Origin: Leeia aquatica
GTDB taxonomy: Bacteria; Pseudomonadota; Gammaproteobacteria; Burkholderiales; Leeiaceae
Assembly (NCBI RefSeq): GCF_012641365.1
Contig: NZ_JABAIM010000002.1
Coordinates: forward strand, 372,001-436,000
Direction: 5' to 3'
DNA length: 64,000 nucleotides
Of the stretch, positions 36,404-46,089 are shown one piece after another (position 1 is the first letter of the stretch; each line of letters begins with the position of its first letter). The position numbers were made by a program, and so were the translations under genes. Under the pieces are notes generated by a model. That model was not told where the DNA came from and did not search any database. It was given only the letters and a program-made list of their open reading frames with translations.

Positions 36404-37297
36404 TCAACGCAGGGCGGCGTCCAGCCCTGCGGCTTCATACTGCCCATCCTCCGCCGGATAGCGCAGCCCCTTCAGCCCCTGCGCCTTGGCCAGGGACCAG
36501 AGCAGGCTTTCACCCGCAGGCAAGGTATCCGGCGTCATCGCATAGAGGGGGTCAGCATAGGCTTGCCGGGGACTCACCACCTCCCAGCCCCGGCTGCGGA
36601 ACAGCGTAATGATGCTGCGGATATAGGCCGCATTGAGGGCGTTGGTGTGCAGCAGCATCACATGCGAGGGGCTGCGGTGCAGTACGCTCTGTGCCAGTTG
36701 ATCATAGTGCTGTGCGCGGTCCCACAGGTGGTTCAGGTAGGCGGCCTGCAAGGTGGGCAGGCGGTCGGTCTTGCCTTCTTTCAGCAGCTGCAGGAAACGC
36801 TCGTTGTAGTACCAGTCACTGGTATCAATACTGACCGCAGCAACTTGATAGCCATGCTCGCTCAGCCAGCGACGCACGCCATCCCTCTTCTCCAGGGTAT
36901 CGCCCTCTTTCAGATAGGGGTAGCGGAAACGGGGCGTCCAGCCCGGCAGTACACTCAACAGCCGCTCAGCGCGCTGAATATCGGTGGTGTAGCGTGTCAG
37001 GGTCATGTCCTTGCCAGACAGACTCTTGTGGCAATGGGTGTGGTTACCGATCTGGTGGCCTGCCACTGACCACTGCCGCAGCAAGGCCATGCCCGCCTCA
37101 CTCTCCACACGTTTGCCAGCAGGCAGGATCAAGCTCTGCACCTGCATGGCGGCCAGCCCGTCCAGCAGCTTCTGGTTCCAGACCGCTGCCTCTTCGGCCT
37201 CCTCAGGACTAAAGCCATCATCAAAGGTCAAGGCAAGGGTGTGTGCACAGAGCAGCCCCGGCAGAACCAGCAGAAAATACCCCAGCCAGCGAAACAT
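36404..37297 (-). CDS. secreted polysaccharide deacetylase
   Basis: A 297-residue NodB-type enzyme. A signal peptide (residues 1-18, ending LLCA-H) precedes the TFDDG motif (residues 24-28), with HQIGNHTHCH holding the metal-binding histidines and RFRYPYLKEGD the third motif. The C-terminal SHVMLLHTNALNA block is also conserved. It probably removes N-acetyl groups from an extracytoplasmic glycan; which one is unknown. Convergent with the small membrane protein gene. Confidence 0.9.
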   Translation of the reverse strand: MFRWLGYFLLVLPGLLCAHTLALTFDDGFSPEEAEEAAVWNQKLLDGLAAMQVQSLILPAGKRVESEAGMALLRQWSVAGHQIGNHTHCHKSLSGKDMTLTRYTTDIQRAERLLSVLPGWTPRFRYPYLKEGDTLEKRDGVRRWLSEHGYQVAAVSIDTSDWYYNERFLQLLKEGKTDRLPTLQAAYLNHLWDRAQHYDQLAQSVLHRSPSHVMLLHTNALNAAYIRSIITLFRSRGWEVVSPRQAYADPLYAMTPDTLPAGESLLWSLAKAQGLKGLRYPAEDGQYEAAGLDAALR

Positions 37298-37513
37298 GCG
37301 TCATCACTTTGTCATAAATATTTTGCATGCTAAACCATGCAGACAACTGTGCCAACTGAACGGCTGGCCAGTCCCGGCCTGAAGATGCCGGGCAATACGG
37401 CCTTGGCATGCCCCCCTTGCTGCGTCTATGATGAGCCATGGATGCACGACTCGACACCATCCTGTCGCCCGTTTACCTGCTGATTGTCCAAACCCGCCCA
37501 GAACGGAGTTGCC

Positions 37514-39145
37514 ATGTCCAGTGCTGTTGTGGTCACTGATCGTGAAACCATTCTTCCCGACAATACCTTCATCTATTCCCGCACCGACTTGCGCGGCATT
37601 ATTGTCGAAGCCAACCATGCCTTTGCCGAGATCAGTGGCTATGTGCCGGAGGAGCTGATTGGCAAGCCGCACAATGTGGTACGGCACCCGGACATGCCGA
37701 AGGAAGCCTTTACCGACCTGTGGCGTACCCTGAAAGCCGGCCGCCCTTGGCGTGGCATGGTCAAAAACCGGCGCAGTGATGGCGGCTACTACTGGGTGGT
37801 AGCCAATGCCTCACCGGTGCGTGAAAACGGTCAGGTGATCGGCTATCAGTCGGTGCGGACCAAACCCAGCCGCGAGCAGATTGCCGAAGCGGAAGCCATC
37901 TACCGCCGCATCCGCGAAGGCGACAAAAGCCTGAGCATTGAGCAAGGCCGTGTGGTACGCAAGCTGCCTGCTTGGCTGGACTGGCTGATGAGCCTCTCCG
38001 GGCACATGGCTATCCTCGCTTTTGTGTTCGGCCTGCATGCCTTGTTTGGCCTGTTCGACATCCTGCAAATTCATACACCGGCATGGATGGGGGATGGTCT
38101 GGACATGCTGTCGATCCCGATTTTCCTCTACATCGTGCTCTTTTTCATCCCCAAGCTGAACCGAGATGTCCACACCATCGACGATTACTTTGAAAAAGCG
38201 CTGCAGACCGGGGAGCTCGCCGGCGAAATGAATCTGAGCCGGCGCGACCAGCTGGGCCGGGTGGCCAGGCAGGCCTATGGGCTGGTCTCGTCACTGCGCG
38301 CCGCCTTGCTATGCGTGCAAGATGCCACCGTCCAGGTAGCCCGAGCCAGTAGCGATATGGGGGAGCAGGTCACCCAGGTAGAACAATCCGCGCATGAACA
38401 GAACCGGGCTACTGGTTCTACCGCTGCCGCGCTGGAAGAAATGTCCGCTTCGGTGCTGCATGTGGCCGAGATGGCCGGTAAGGCCGGTGCGTCAACCCGC
38501 GAAGTCGGGCAACAAGCCCAGCACAGTGCGGACACCGCCAATCAGGCAGCGGCGGGTATCTTGCGGCTGGCCGACACGGTCAAAGCCTCATCCCGCACCG
38601 TAGAAGCGCTGGGGCACAGCTCCACCGAGATCGGCAATATTGCCAGCCTGATCAAGGAAATCGCCGGGCAAACCAATCTGCTGGCCCTGAATGCCGCCAT
38701 TGAAGCCGCGCGTGCAGGTGAACAAGGCCGAGGCTTTGCCGTGGTGGCGGATGAAGTACGCAAGCTGGCGGAACGCACCACCTCGGCCACCGGGCAGATC
38801 GATGAATTGATCGGCAAGATTCGGCAAGATGCCGAGCAAGCGGTCAGCAGCATGCAGAGCGGTGCGCAACAGGTGGAAGACAGCGTGCAGAAGGTGGAGG
38901 AAGCCCGCCAGTCGCTACAGACTATCAACACCCATATGCAGCTGACCGTGACCGAGGTCAATGGCATCGCCAACGCGGCGCATGAAGAAAGCCAGGCCAT
39001 GGGCAGCATCTCGCAAGATGTCTCGCAAGTGGTATCACTGACCGACTCCACCCTGCATGCAGTGGAAGCCACCCGTGACGAATTTGCCAAACTCAACCGG
39101 GTACTGGAGCGCATGCAGCTCTCAGTCAAGCAGTTCCGCCTGTAA
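37514..39145 (+). CDS. methyl-accepting chemotaxis protein with PAS sensor
   Basis: 543 residues, Aer-like. An N-terminal PAS domain (about 18-115: [42 protein letters not shown]) precedes two hydrophobic segments (about 160-180 and 195-215), then a long helical signalling domain ending with the conserved hairpin [33 protein letters not shown]. The PAS/W-R pattern suggests redox or energy sensing through a flavin or haem, as in Aer. ATG 37514 has GGAG 5 bases upstream. Confidence 0.92.
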   Translation: MSSAVVVTDRETILPDNTFIYSRTDLRGIIVEANHAFAEISGYVPEELIGKPHNVVRHPDMPKEAFTDLWRTLKAGRPWRGMVKNRRSDGGYYWVVANASPVRENGQVIGYQSVRTKPSREQIAEAEAIYRRIREGDKSLSIEQGRVVRKLPAWLDWLMSLSGHMAILAFVFGLHALFGLFDILQIHTPAWMGDGLDMLSIPIFLYIVLFFIPKLNRDVHTIDDYFEKALQTGELAGEMNLSRRDQLGRVARQAYGLVSSLRAALLCVQDATVQVARASSDMGEQVTQVEQSAHEQNRATGSTAAALEEMSASVLHVAEMAGKAGASTREVGQQAQHSADTANQAAAGILRLADTVKASSRTVEALGHSSTEIGNIASLIKEIAGQTNLLALNAAIEAARAGEQGRGFAVVADEVRKLAERTTSATGQIDELIGKIRQDAEQAVSSMQSGAQQVEDSVQKVEEARQSLQTINTHMQLTVTEVNGIANAAHEESQAMGSISQDVSQVVSLTDSTLHAVEATRDEFAKLNRVLERMQLSVKQFRL

Positions 39146-39193
39146 CCCTCTCGCTTAGTACCGGCCCCTGCGGGGGCCAGTACCGGAACCTTC

Positions 39194-39751
39194 ATGCCTG
39201 AATCTTCGTTGCAGATACGACCGGCTCTGCCCGCCGAGTATCCGGTGATTGCCCGCCTGCATGCCGATAACTGGCAGCATGCCTATGCCGGGCAACTGTC
39301 GGCAGCGTGGCTGACCCATCATGTTCACGCTGACCGCTTGCAATGCTGGCAGCAGCGCATGGCACAGATCGACCCAAGTCAGCGGGTATGCCTGGTAGAA
39401 GCGGATGGGCTCGCCATTGGCTTTGCCTGCCTTTATCTGCAACATGACCCGGCGCGGGGGCACTATCTGGATAACCTGCATGTGCTGCGTCACTGGCAAG
39501 GCCGTGGTATCGGCAGGCAGCTGATGCAGGCTATTGCTGCGATGTGCCAGCAGGATGATCCCAGCCAGGGCTTGTACCTGTGGACCACCACACAGAATCA
39601 TGCCGCCCAGCAGTTTTATCAAGCCATCGGCGCACGCTGTGAGGGCGAATCCGTGTGGGAAGCACCAGACGGCAACCGCATCCCCTGTGTGGGTTATCAG
39701 TGGAGCGCAGCTCAGCTGGCTGCCGCAGAGACTTTCATGCAAAATGCATGA
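39194..39751 (+). CDS. GNAT acetyltransferase
   Basis: A 185-residue GCN5-type acetyltransferase: QIRPALPAEYPVIARLHADNWQHAYAG N-terminal fold, LHVLRHWQGRGIGRQLMQAI acetyl-CoA loop and QNHAAQQFYQAIGARCEGESVWE terminal block. It starts 48 bases after the chemoreceptor and its TGA directly abuts the ATG of the following lipoprotein gene (TGAATG), so the last two are coupled. Substrate unknown. Confidence 0.9.
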   Translation: MPESSLQIRPALPAEYPVIARLHADNWQHAYAGQLSAAWLTHHVHADRLQCWQQRMAQIDPSQRVCLVEADGLAIGFACLYLQHDPARGHYLDNLHVLRHWQGRGIGRQLMQAIAAMCQQDDPSQGLYLWTTTQNHAAQQFYQAIGARCEGESVWEAPDGNRIPCVGYQWSAAQLAAAETFMQNA

Positions 39752-40261
39752 ATGAACCGAATTATTCCCTTACTATGCCTGCTGCTGGCGGCTTGCCAGG
39801 ATCAGGCTAACCACACTGCGCCGCCCGCCAGTACCGCAGATGTTGTTCTGCCCACGCCAGAACATACGGTTTCCGGTGATTTTCTGCTGACCGCAGAGGC
39901 CCGGCAGCTCGAGCCGCTGAACGGTATCCGCCATATCATAATTCACTGCAACTGCGAGAAGCAGGATGTCGTCCGCGACGATCAGCTCAGCCAGCTGATG
40001 CTGGACATATCAGGCGAGAACGGCAGTACAGGCTACCATGGAGAGCAAAGGGTTCCCGAGCGGATGCAGCCGCGTGATCTGCTGTTTGACCGGAGCGTTC
40101 AAGGCGATACGCTGACCCTGCAAAGCCGGGAGTGGCTGTTCATGCACCACTTCACCCGGATCACCCGCTTGCAGGTCCGGCTGCCCAGCCGGGTCACCCT
40201 GCGGTTTGTACCCTGGAGCGAAGAAGCGCTGTACCGGCGCAGTCCGTTCAACTCGCCGTAA
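39752..40261 (+). CDS. predicted lipoprotein
   Basis: A 169-residue protein with a type II signal peptide: NRIIPLLCLLLAAC, lipobox LAAC with Cys15 followed by Gln. The mature domain has no recognised family; it is polar with a beta-rich pattern. Its ATG follows the GNAT stop without a gap. Its last 14 bases overlap the 3' end of the convergent GGDEF-EAL gene. Confidence 0.72.
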   Translation: MNRIIPLLCLLLAACQDQANHTAPPASTADVVLPTPEHTVSGDFLLTAEARQLEPLNGIRHIIIHCNCEKQDVVRDDQLSQLMLDISGENGSTGYHGEQRVPERMQPRDLLFDRSVQGDTLTLQSREWLFMHHFTRITRLQVRLPSRVTLRFVPWSEEALYRRSPFNSP

Positions 40262-42017
40262 ACGGCGGCTGCTGCTGATGTTCCTGCTGCCACTTGCGCC
40301 ACCACTGGGGAAAGGCCTCGGCAGGCATGGGCCGGGCAATGCTGTAGCCTTGCCCATGATCGCAGCCCAGGGCCCGCAGCAAGGCCCATTGTGACGGGTC
40401 TTCCACCCCCTCTGCGGTCACATGCACCCCAAAGCCCTTGCCGAGTGCGGCGACCGAGCGCACGATGGAGGCATCGCGGCTGCCCGCCTGCAGTTGCCGC
40501 ACAAACATCTGGTCAATCTTGATCTCGGCGATGTCCATTTCCCGCAAATAGCCGAGGGAGGTATAGCCTGCACCAAAGTCATCGACCGAAATGGCCAGCT
40601 GGTTGCTGCGGAAGGCTTCCAGTACCGTCATGGCCTGATTGGGATTGGCGATCAGCGCCGTTTCGGTCAGCTCGATCACCAAGGCTTCGGGGGGCAAGCC
40701 CAGCTCGTACAGCCGACTGGTCAGACGGGTCAGGAACTGGGCATCGTCGATCAACCGGGCAGAGAGGTTGACGGACACCGGGAACTGCCAGCCCTGCGCA
40801 CGCCACTGTACCGCCTGCTGCATGGCCTGCTCGAAAATCATGTCATTGAGCGGATGGATGATGGACGCCCGCTCTGCCACCGGGATGAACTCTGCAGGCG
40901 AAATATTCACCCCCTCCCGCGTGCGCCACCGTACCAGCGCCTCCACCCCCACCAATTGACCATCTTGCAGGCTGATCTTCGGCTGGTAGTGCAGGAAAAG
41001 CTCCTGCCGCTCCAGCGCTTCGGACAAGCGATGCGCCAGCAACACCGGGCTGGGCTGCGGCCCGCCGCTGGGTCGCAGGTCGCTGTACAGCATGTAACCC
41101 CGGCTGCCATGCTTGGCCGCCGCCATCGCATCGTCGGCCTGGGTCAGCAGGTCGCGCCGGTTATTCCCATTGTGTGGGTAGAACACGATGCCGATGGAGA
41201 TGTCGATGCTGACCACCTCGCCACCCACCGCGATCGGCTGACGGATGACGCTGCAGATTTTCTCGGCCAGCTGCACCGCATCTTCCGGTGTCTCCATTTC
41301 CACCAGGGTAGCGGCAAACTCATCCCCGCCCAGGCGGGCAAACAAGTCGCTCGGGCGGGCGACAGACTGCAATCGTCTCGCCACCTCGACCAGCAACTGA
41401 TCTCCAGCCTCATGCCCCAAACGGTCATTGACCTCCTTGAACAGATTCAGGTTCAGCAGGAACAGGGCAAAGCTGTTGCGCGAGGTACTGCGTGACGCCG
41501 CAAAAAACAGATTCTCAAGATGATCAAAAAACAGGTTGCGGTTCGGCAAGCCCGTCAGCGGGTCGTACAGGCTCATCCGCCGCAGTTTCTGCTCGGCTTC
41601 CGCCACCTCCTGCATCAGCTTCTGGTGGTGCAGACCATTGTCGATGGCATTAAGCAGCCTCTCCGCATCAATCTGGTGTTTGGTCAGGTAGTCGAACACC
41701 CCTCGGCGCATGGCCTCGGCTGCAATATTGTCGTCACCCAGCCCGGTGACCATGATCACCGGGAAATCCGGCCCCAGCTTGCCCTGCAGGCTAGGCAGCA
41801 GTTCCATGCCGTTGATGTCACCCAGCTGATAGTCCAGCACCACACAATCAAATACCCCGCTGATCAGGCGGGACAGCGCCTCTTCACCGGAGCTGGCTTC
41901 GGTAACATCCGCATCGCGTGAGGAACGGTTGAGCAGCCGCGTCAGACGCTCACGATCCACATCGTCGTCATCGACGATGAGGATGCGCAGCCGCGGCAGC
42001 TCATTAGAGGGATTCAT
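40248..42017 (-). CDS. response regulator with GGDEF and EAL domains
   Basis: A 589-residue protein in three parts. A receiver domain (1-125; phosphoacceptor Asp in VVLDYQLGD) is followed by GGDEF (about 150-310, active-site ARLGGDEF intact) and EAL (about 330-580, VGVEALVRW and KIDQMFVRQL intact). It may both make and degrade cyclic di-GMP, with phosphorylation choosing the direction. It overlaps the upstream receiver gene by 4 bases and is the output of the kinase/receiver operon at 42014-44238. Confidence 0.95.
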   Translation of the reverse strand: MNPSNELPRLRILIVDDDDVDRERLTRLLNRSSRDADVTEASSGEEALSRLISGVFDCVVLDYQLGDINGMELLPSLQGKLGPDFPVIMVTGLGDDNIAAEAMRRGVFDYLTKHQIDAERLLNAIDNGLHHQKLMQEVAEAEQKLRRMSLYDPLTGLPNRNLFFDHLENLFFAASRSTSRNSFALFLLNLNLFKEVNDRLGHEAGDQLLVEVARRLQSVARPSDLFARLGGDEFAATLVEMETPEDAVQLAEKICSVIRQPIAVGGEVVSIDISIGIVFYPHNGNNRRDLLTQADDAMAAAKHGSRGYMLYSDLRPSGGPQPSPVLLAHRLSEALERQELFLHYQPKISLQDGQLVGVEALVRWRTREGVNISPAEFIPVAERASIIHPLNDMIFEQAMQQAVQWRAQGWQFPVSVNLSARLIDDAQFLTRLTSRLYELGLPPEALVIELTETALIANPNQAMTVLEAFRSNQLAISVDDFGAGYTSLGYLREMDIAEIKIDQMFVRQLQAGSRDASIVRSVAALGKGFGVHVTAEGVEDPSQWALLRALGCDHGQGYSIARPMPAEAFPQWWRKWQQEHQQQPPFTAS

Positions 42018-42430
42018 AGCACACTCACACTACCGTGATATTCATCCAGCAGGCGTGCCAAGCGGCTAAACTGGGGGCCCACTGCCGACTTCACCATGTA
42101 CCCCGCAACATGATGGTGATAAGCACGGGTTTTGTCGGTGTCGGCATCCGAAGTGGTCAAAATAAACACAATCAGGTTACTCAGGTCAGGATCATTTCGG
42201 GTCTCTTCAAGAAACTCAAACCCATTCAACCGCGGCATGTTGAGGTCCAGCAGCACCAGCATGGGGCGCTTGATCGACCGCTCAGGATGCTGCCCTCGCA
42301 GAATATCCAGCGCGACCTGACCATCTTCTGCCAGAACCACTGTGCAGTTCAGATTGTATTTGCGTAAACTGCGCAACACCGCCTCGGCAGCCACATCATC
42401 ATCTTCGACCAACAGAATATCGAGATTCAC
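42014..42430 (-). CDS. single-domain response regulator
   Basis: A 138-residue stand-alone receiver of the Rcp1 type: ILLVEDDDVAAEAVLRSL (acidic pocket), LLDLNMPRLNGFEFL (phosphoacceptor Asp), ILTTSDADTDKTRAYHHHVAGYMVK (switch Thr and Lys). The start is GTG 42430, overlapping the kinase stop (GTGA) with GGGAG 6 bases upstream; a longer in-frame version would read into the kinase gene. It likely acts as a phosphotransfer step between the kinase and the GGDEF-EAL protein. Confidence 0.93.
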   Translation of the reverse strand: MNLDILLVEDDDVAAEAVLRSLRKYNLNCTVVLAEDGQVALDILRGQHPERSIKRPMLVLLDLNMPRLNGFEFLEETRNDPDLSNLIVFILTTSDADTDKTRAYHHHVAGYMVKSAVGPQFSRLARLLDEYHGSVSVL

Positions 42431-44238
42431 TGCGTACTCCCTGTTTGTACACGCTGCTGAAAGCGCGGCCACCAGAAACGAAACTCCGCGCCCCGCCCTT
42501 CACCGGCGACACCGGTATGCACTTCAATCCGTCCGCCGTGGCTCTCCACCAGCCGACGGGTAATGGCCAGCCCGATGCCTGAGCCTTGCCGGGCCGAGGC
42601 AGAGGCGGTCTGAAACAGCATGAAAATACGTTCCAGACTGGCCTCAGGGATGCCTGGCCCATCATCTGCCAGGCGGAAACAGCAGTAGGCGTCTTCCTCC
42701 GTCACCCGTAAGCGAAGGTGTCCTTGTGACCGGTCATGGTGTTTGATGGCATTGCTGATCAAGTTGCGCAGCACCGTTTCCAGCGGGGTGCGTGCGCCCG
42801 GAAACGGACTGACGCGGATATCCCGCTCCAGCACAAAGCCCTCAGGTATGGGGCTCATCTCCAGAATATTGTCCAGCAATGCCTGGGGATCAACCAGTAC
42901 CAGCTCGGTACTGGCTTTGCCGGCCCGCGCATAGGTCAGCAAGTCATCAATCACCCGCCCCATACGTGCCACCCGGCTGCGTATGCGCTCCAGATTGTTG
43001 CCCAGTTTGTCGTATTCGCCGGCTTGCAGGTCCTCCTGCATCCACTCTGCCAAGTCTCCAATACCTTGCAGGGGGGAGCGCAGGTCATGCGAGGCCACGT
43101 AGGTGAATTGCTCCAGATGGGCATTGGCTTGCCGCAATGAATCCTCAACCCGCTTGCGGGCTGAGATATCGGTGACCACCGCCATCACCATCTGCTGACC
43201 ATCCCACACCAGCGGCGCCAGGCCGACTTCCACCGGAAACTCGCTGCCATCGCGGTGTCGCCCCATCAGGTCACGCCCCATGCCCATGCGGTGATGCCGA
43301 GGCGCACGGCTGTACGCGGTACGCAAGGGAGGGTGCCCCGCCACATGGCGTTCCGGAATCAGGATTTCGACGGCTTGCCCGAGCAGCTCGTCGGTTCGGT
43401 AGCCAAACGCCTGCGCCACCAGATGGTTCAGGAAGCGGATGCAGCCATCCTGGCTGACCACCAGCACCCCATAGGGCGCAGCCTGTACCAGGTCACGGAA
43501 AGAGTGCTCAATCTTGCGCCGCTCGCTGATGTCCACCACCGAGGCCAGCACCCCCTGCCCAGAAGGGGTCTGCACGGGGGCCAGACCGATTTCCAGCGGA
43601 AACTCGCTGCCATCGGCACGGCGCCCAAACAGCTCGCGCCCCACCCCCATGCGGCGTGCCTCAGGCTGGACGGAGTACATGGTGCGCATGCCTGCATGTC
43701 CATTGCGATAGCGTTCAGGCAGCAACACTTCAATCAACTGCCCGGTCAGGCTGCCGGCTTCGAAACCAAACATGGTCTCGATCGCCGGGTTGGCTTGCAG
43801 GATATGACCACCGTCATCCACCAGCAGCAAGCCCACCGGAGCAGCCGCCAGCATAGGGTCGGCCCAGCCTTGCCGGGGCGCAGCTTGCGGCAAGGCCATC
43901 AGCAAAACCTGCTGGCCCGCCTGCTCTCCCATCCGGGCGGTTAGGCACAAATTTGGTGCCCCGGCCAGGCTGAGCTGCACATTGCCCTGACTATCCGGTT
44001 CACTCAACGCACTGATGAAGTCAGCCCGCGAATGGCCGGGGCCTACCGGGATACCCAAGGATGCCAGCCATTCACGCAACGGGGCGTTCAGATAGCACAC
44101 TTGTGCTTCATCCAGCACCAACACCCCTTGGGTCAGCTGATCGGTAACCCACTGCAATGCAGGGGAACATACCGTCCCGACTTGATTGTGTTCCAAAGCA
44201 TGGCTCCTTGCGGATCCACAGGCTAAACCGGCCTGCAT
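42427..44238 (-). CDS. PAS-domain sensor histidine kinase
   Basis: A 603-residue cytoplasmic kinase without transmembrane helices. After a degenerate N-terminal segment, two very similar PAS domains follow (about 128-245 and 250-370), each with an LPERYRNGH / IPERHVAGH-type helix and a GRRADGSEFPLEIGLAP / GRHRDGSEFPVEVGLAP block, indicating internal duplication. Then come a HisKA domain (SHDLRSPLQGI, phosphorylated His) and an ATPase domain (NLISNAIKHHD, DDGPGIPEA, GSGIGLAI). The first ATG lacks a ribosome site, so the start is uncertain. Confidence 0.93.
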   Translation of the reverse strand: MQAGLACGSARSHALEHNQVGTVCSPALQWVTDQLTQGVLVLDEAQVCYLNAPLREWLASLGIPVGPGHSRADFISALSEPDSQGNVQLSLAGAPNLCLTARMGEQAGQQVLLMALPQAAPRQGWADPMLAAAPVGLLLVDDGGHILQANPAIETMFGFEAGSLTGQLIEVLLPERYRNGHAGMRTMYSVQPEARRMGVGRELFGRRADGSEFPLEIGLAPVQTPSGQGVLASVVDISERRKIEHSFRDLVQAAPYGVLVVSQDGCIRFLNHLVAQAFGYRTDELLGQAVEILIPERHVAGHPPLRTAYSRAPRHHRMGMGRDLMGRHRDGSEFPVEVGLAPLVWDGQQMVMAVVTDISARKRVEDSLRQANAHLEQFTYVASHDLRSPLQGIGDLAEWMQEDLQAGEYDKLGNNLERIRSRVARMGRVIDDLLTYARAGKASTELVLVDPQALLDNILEMSPIPEGFVLERDIRVSPFPGARTPLETVLRNLISNAIKHHDRSQGHLRLRVTEEDAYCCFRLADDGPGIPEASLERIFMLFQTASASARQGSGIGLAITRRLVESHGGRIEVHTGVAGEGRGAEFRFWWPRFQQRVQTGSTQ

Positions 44239-44299
44239 GCTTTGGTATGGTAATCTGCTGCAGAAAAAGCAAGATCAACTGGACGAGTGGACAGCCCAG

Positions 44300-45088
44300 T
44301 CAGGCCAGTGCGCCCACGGTGAACCGCATGCCGTGTCCGGTACCGATCTCTGGTGTCAGCACCACCCCATAGGCACGCTGCAGCGGCCCGGGCAGCAAGA
44401 CCGCCTCGGGTCGACCCCAGCCCAGCAGCTGGCCGTTTGCCAGCAAAGCAACCTCATCAGAATAACGGGCGGCCAGTTCAAGATCATGCAGTACCTGCAC
44501 AACCGTGCGCCCTGTCCGGGCCAGCTTTTGCAACAAGCGCTGCAAGGCATGTTGATGTTTCAGGTCCAGATGATTGGTCGGCTCATCGAGCAACAGACAC
44601 GGCGTCTGCTGCGCCAGCGCCCTTGCCAGTGCCGCGCGCTGGCGCTCGCCACCAGACAGGCGCGACAAAGGCTTGTGCATCAAGGGCAGCAGCTCCACCT
44701 GCTGCAAGGCGTGCTCCAGCAGCTGCCGGTCCGCAGGCGGTAAAGGTGTCCAGCTGTCGCGGTGCGGGTGGCGCCCCAGTGCTGCGTACTCCAGCACCGT
44801 GAAGGGTAGCGAGTAGTCCGGATGCTGTGCCACCCAGGCCATCTCCCGTGCCCGCTGCACCGCATCAAGGCGGGACAGGGGCTGCCCCTGATAGTCCACC
44901 CGACCGACCGCCACTGGCAACAAGCCTGCCAATACCCGCAGCAGGCTGGTTTTGCCTGCACCGTTGCAGCCCAGCAGCGTCGTCAGCCGTCCCGGTTGAA
45001 TCTGGCAACTGACCCCTTGCAGCACCGGTTTGCCACCACGCGCCACGGTAACCGTGTCCAGTTGCCAGCCGAGGGTGATGGGTATCAT
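44300..45088 (-). CDS. hmuV: haem ABC transporter ATP-binding protein
   Basis: A 262-residue ATPase with LLGCNGAGKTSLLR (Walker A), LSGGERQRAALARAL (signature), CLLLDEPTNHLD (Walker B) and the switch HDLELAARYSDEVALL. It resembles the FecE/HmuV group. It starts inside the hmuU stop (ATGA overlap) and ends 62 bases before the kinase gene. With HmuT and HmuU it moves haem from periplasm to cytoplasm. Confidence 0.93.
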   Translation of the reverse strand: MIPITLGWQLDTVTVARGGKPVLQGVSCQIQPGRLTTLLGCNGAGKTSLLRVLAGLLPVAVGRVDYQGQPLSRLDAVQRAREMAWVAQHPDYSLPFTVLEYAALGRHPHRDSWTPLPPADRQLLEHALQQVELLPLMHKPLSRLSGGERQRAALARALAQQTPCLLLDEPTNHLDLKHQHALQRLLQKLARTGRTVVQVLHDLELAARYSDEVALLANGQLLGWGRPEAVLLPGPLQRAYGVVLTPEIGTGHGMRFTVGALA

Positions 45089-46089
45089 GCGGCCTCCTTG
45101 CGACGTTGCTGCCGCCACAGTAACAGTACAAAGCACGGCGGCCCGATAAAGCTCACCAGAATACCCACCGGCAGGTCCAGCGGGTAAGCCACGGTACGCG
45201 CCAGAGTATCCAGCACCAGCAGCAACAGCGCGCCACCCCATGCTGACAAGAGAATGAGCCGACGCCGACTGCCCCCACTAAACAACGCCACTCCGTTGGG
45301 CACCAGAATGCCAATAAAGCCAATAATGCCGGCCAAGGCGACCGCCGCGCCGATGCACAGCGCCGTCCCCACAATGGTCAACGCGCGCACCCGGCTGACT
45401 TCCACCCCCAGCAATTGGGCTGCATCATCCCCCAGCAGCAGTACATCCAGATTACGCGCTTGCCAGCACAGCAGCAGCAAACCCAGCACCACGCATGCCA
45501 GCGCGGGCAGGTAATCGCTGAAACGAGCGGCGGACAGATTGCCGGATAGCCAGGCCATGGCGCCACGCAAGGCCAGATCATCGGACAGAAACAGCAACAG
45601 GCTTATACCCGCGCCGCAGGCCGCCCCCACCATCAGGCCGATCAGCAGCAAACCCCCGGTACCACCACCCACCCAGCGATGCAGCAGCAGGATGAACAAG
45701 GTGGTGAGCACGCCGCCACCAAACGCCACCAGCGGCAACGACAGCGCCACCATGCTGCCGGTGCCTGCCGTCACCAGCAACAGCACCACGCCCAAAGCAG
45801 CCCCGCCACTGGTGCCCAGCAGACCAGGGTCCGCCATCGGATTGCGGAAAATGGCTTGCAAGGCAGCGGCACTGGCAGCCAGTGCAGCACCGACCAGCAA
45901 GGCTGAGGCCATGCGCGGAAGCCGAATGTGCCGCAGCAGTGGGTCTTGCCAGTCTGGCCAGACCCAGCCCTCCCCGCCCTGACCTGCCGCCCACAGCAGA
46001 AGCAGTACACTGCCGAGCAATGCCAACGCTTGTGGCATACCCGGCAAACGTACCTTCTGAACCGCGGCCCAAGCGAGGGTCGTCATCAC
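45085..46089 (-). CDS. hmuU: haem ABC transporter permease
   Basis: A 334-residue membrane protein of the BtuC/FecCD type with about 10 helices. Characteristic motifs: RLPRMASALLVGAALAASAAALQAIFRNPMADPGLLGTSGGAALG near residues 54-100, and GFIGILVPNGVALF near the C-terminus. The order receptor-hmuS-hmuT-hmuU-hmuV identifies the substrate as haem. Overlaps of 4 bases with genes on both sides imply coupled translation. Confidence 0.93.
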   Translation of the reverse strand: MMTTLAWAAVQKVRLPGMPQALALLGSVLLLLWAAGQGGEGWVWPDWQDPLLRHIRLPRMASALLVGAALAASAAALQAIFRNPMADPGLLGTSGGAALGVVLLLVTAGTGSMVALSLPLVAFGGGVLTTLFILLLHRWVGGGTGGLLLIGLMVGAACGAGISLLLFLSDDLALRGAMAWLSGNLSAARFSDYLPALACVVLGLLLLCWQARNLDVLLLGDDAAQLLGVEVSRVRALTIVGTALCIGAAVALAGIIGFIGILVPNGVALFSGGSRRRLILLSAWGGALLLLVLDTLARTVAYPLDLPVGILVSFIGPPCFVLLLWRQQRRKEAA

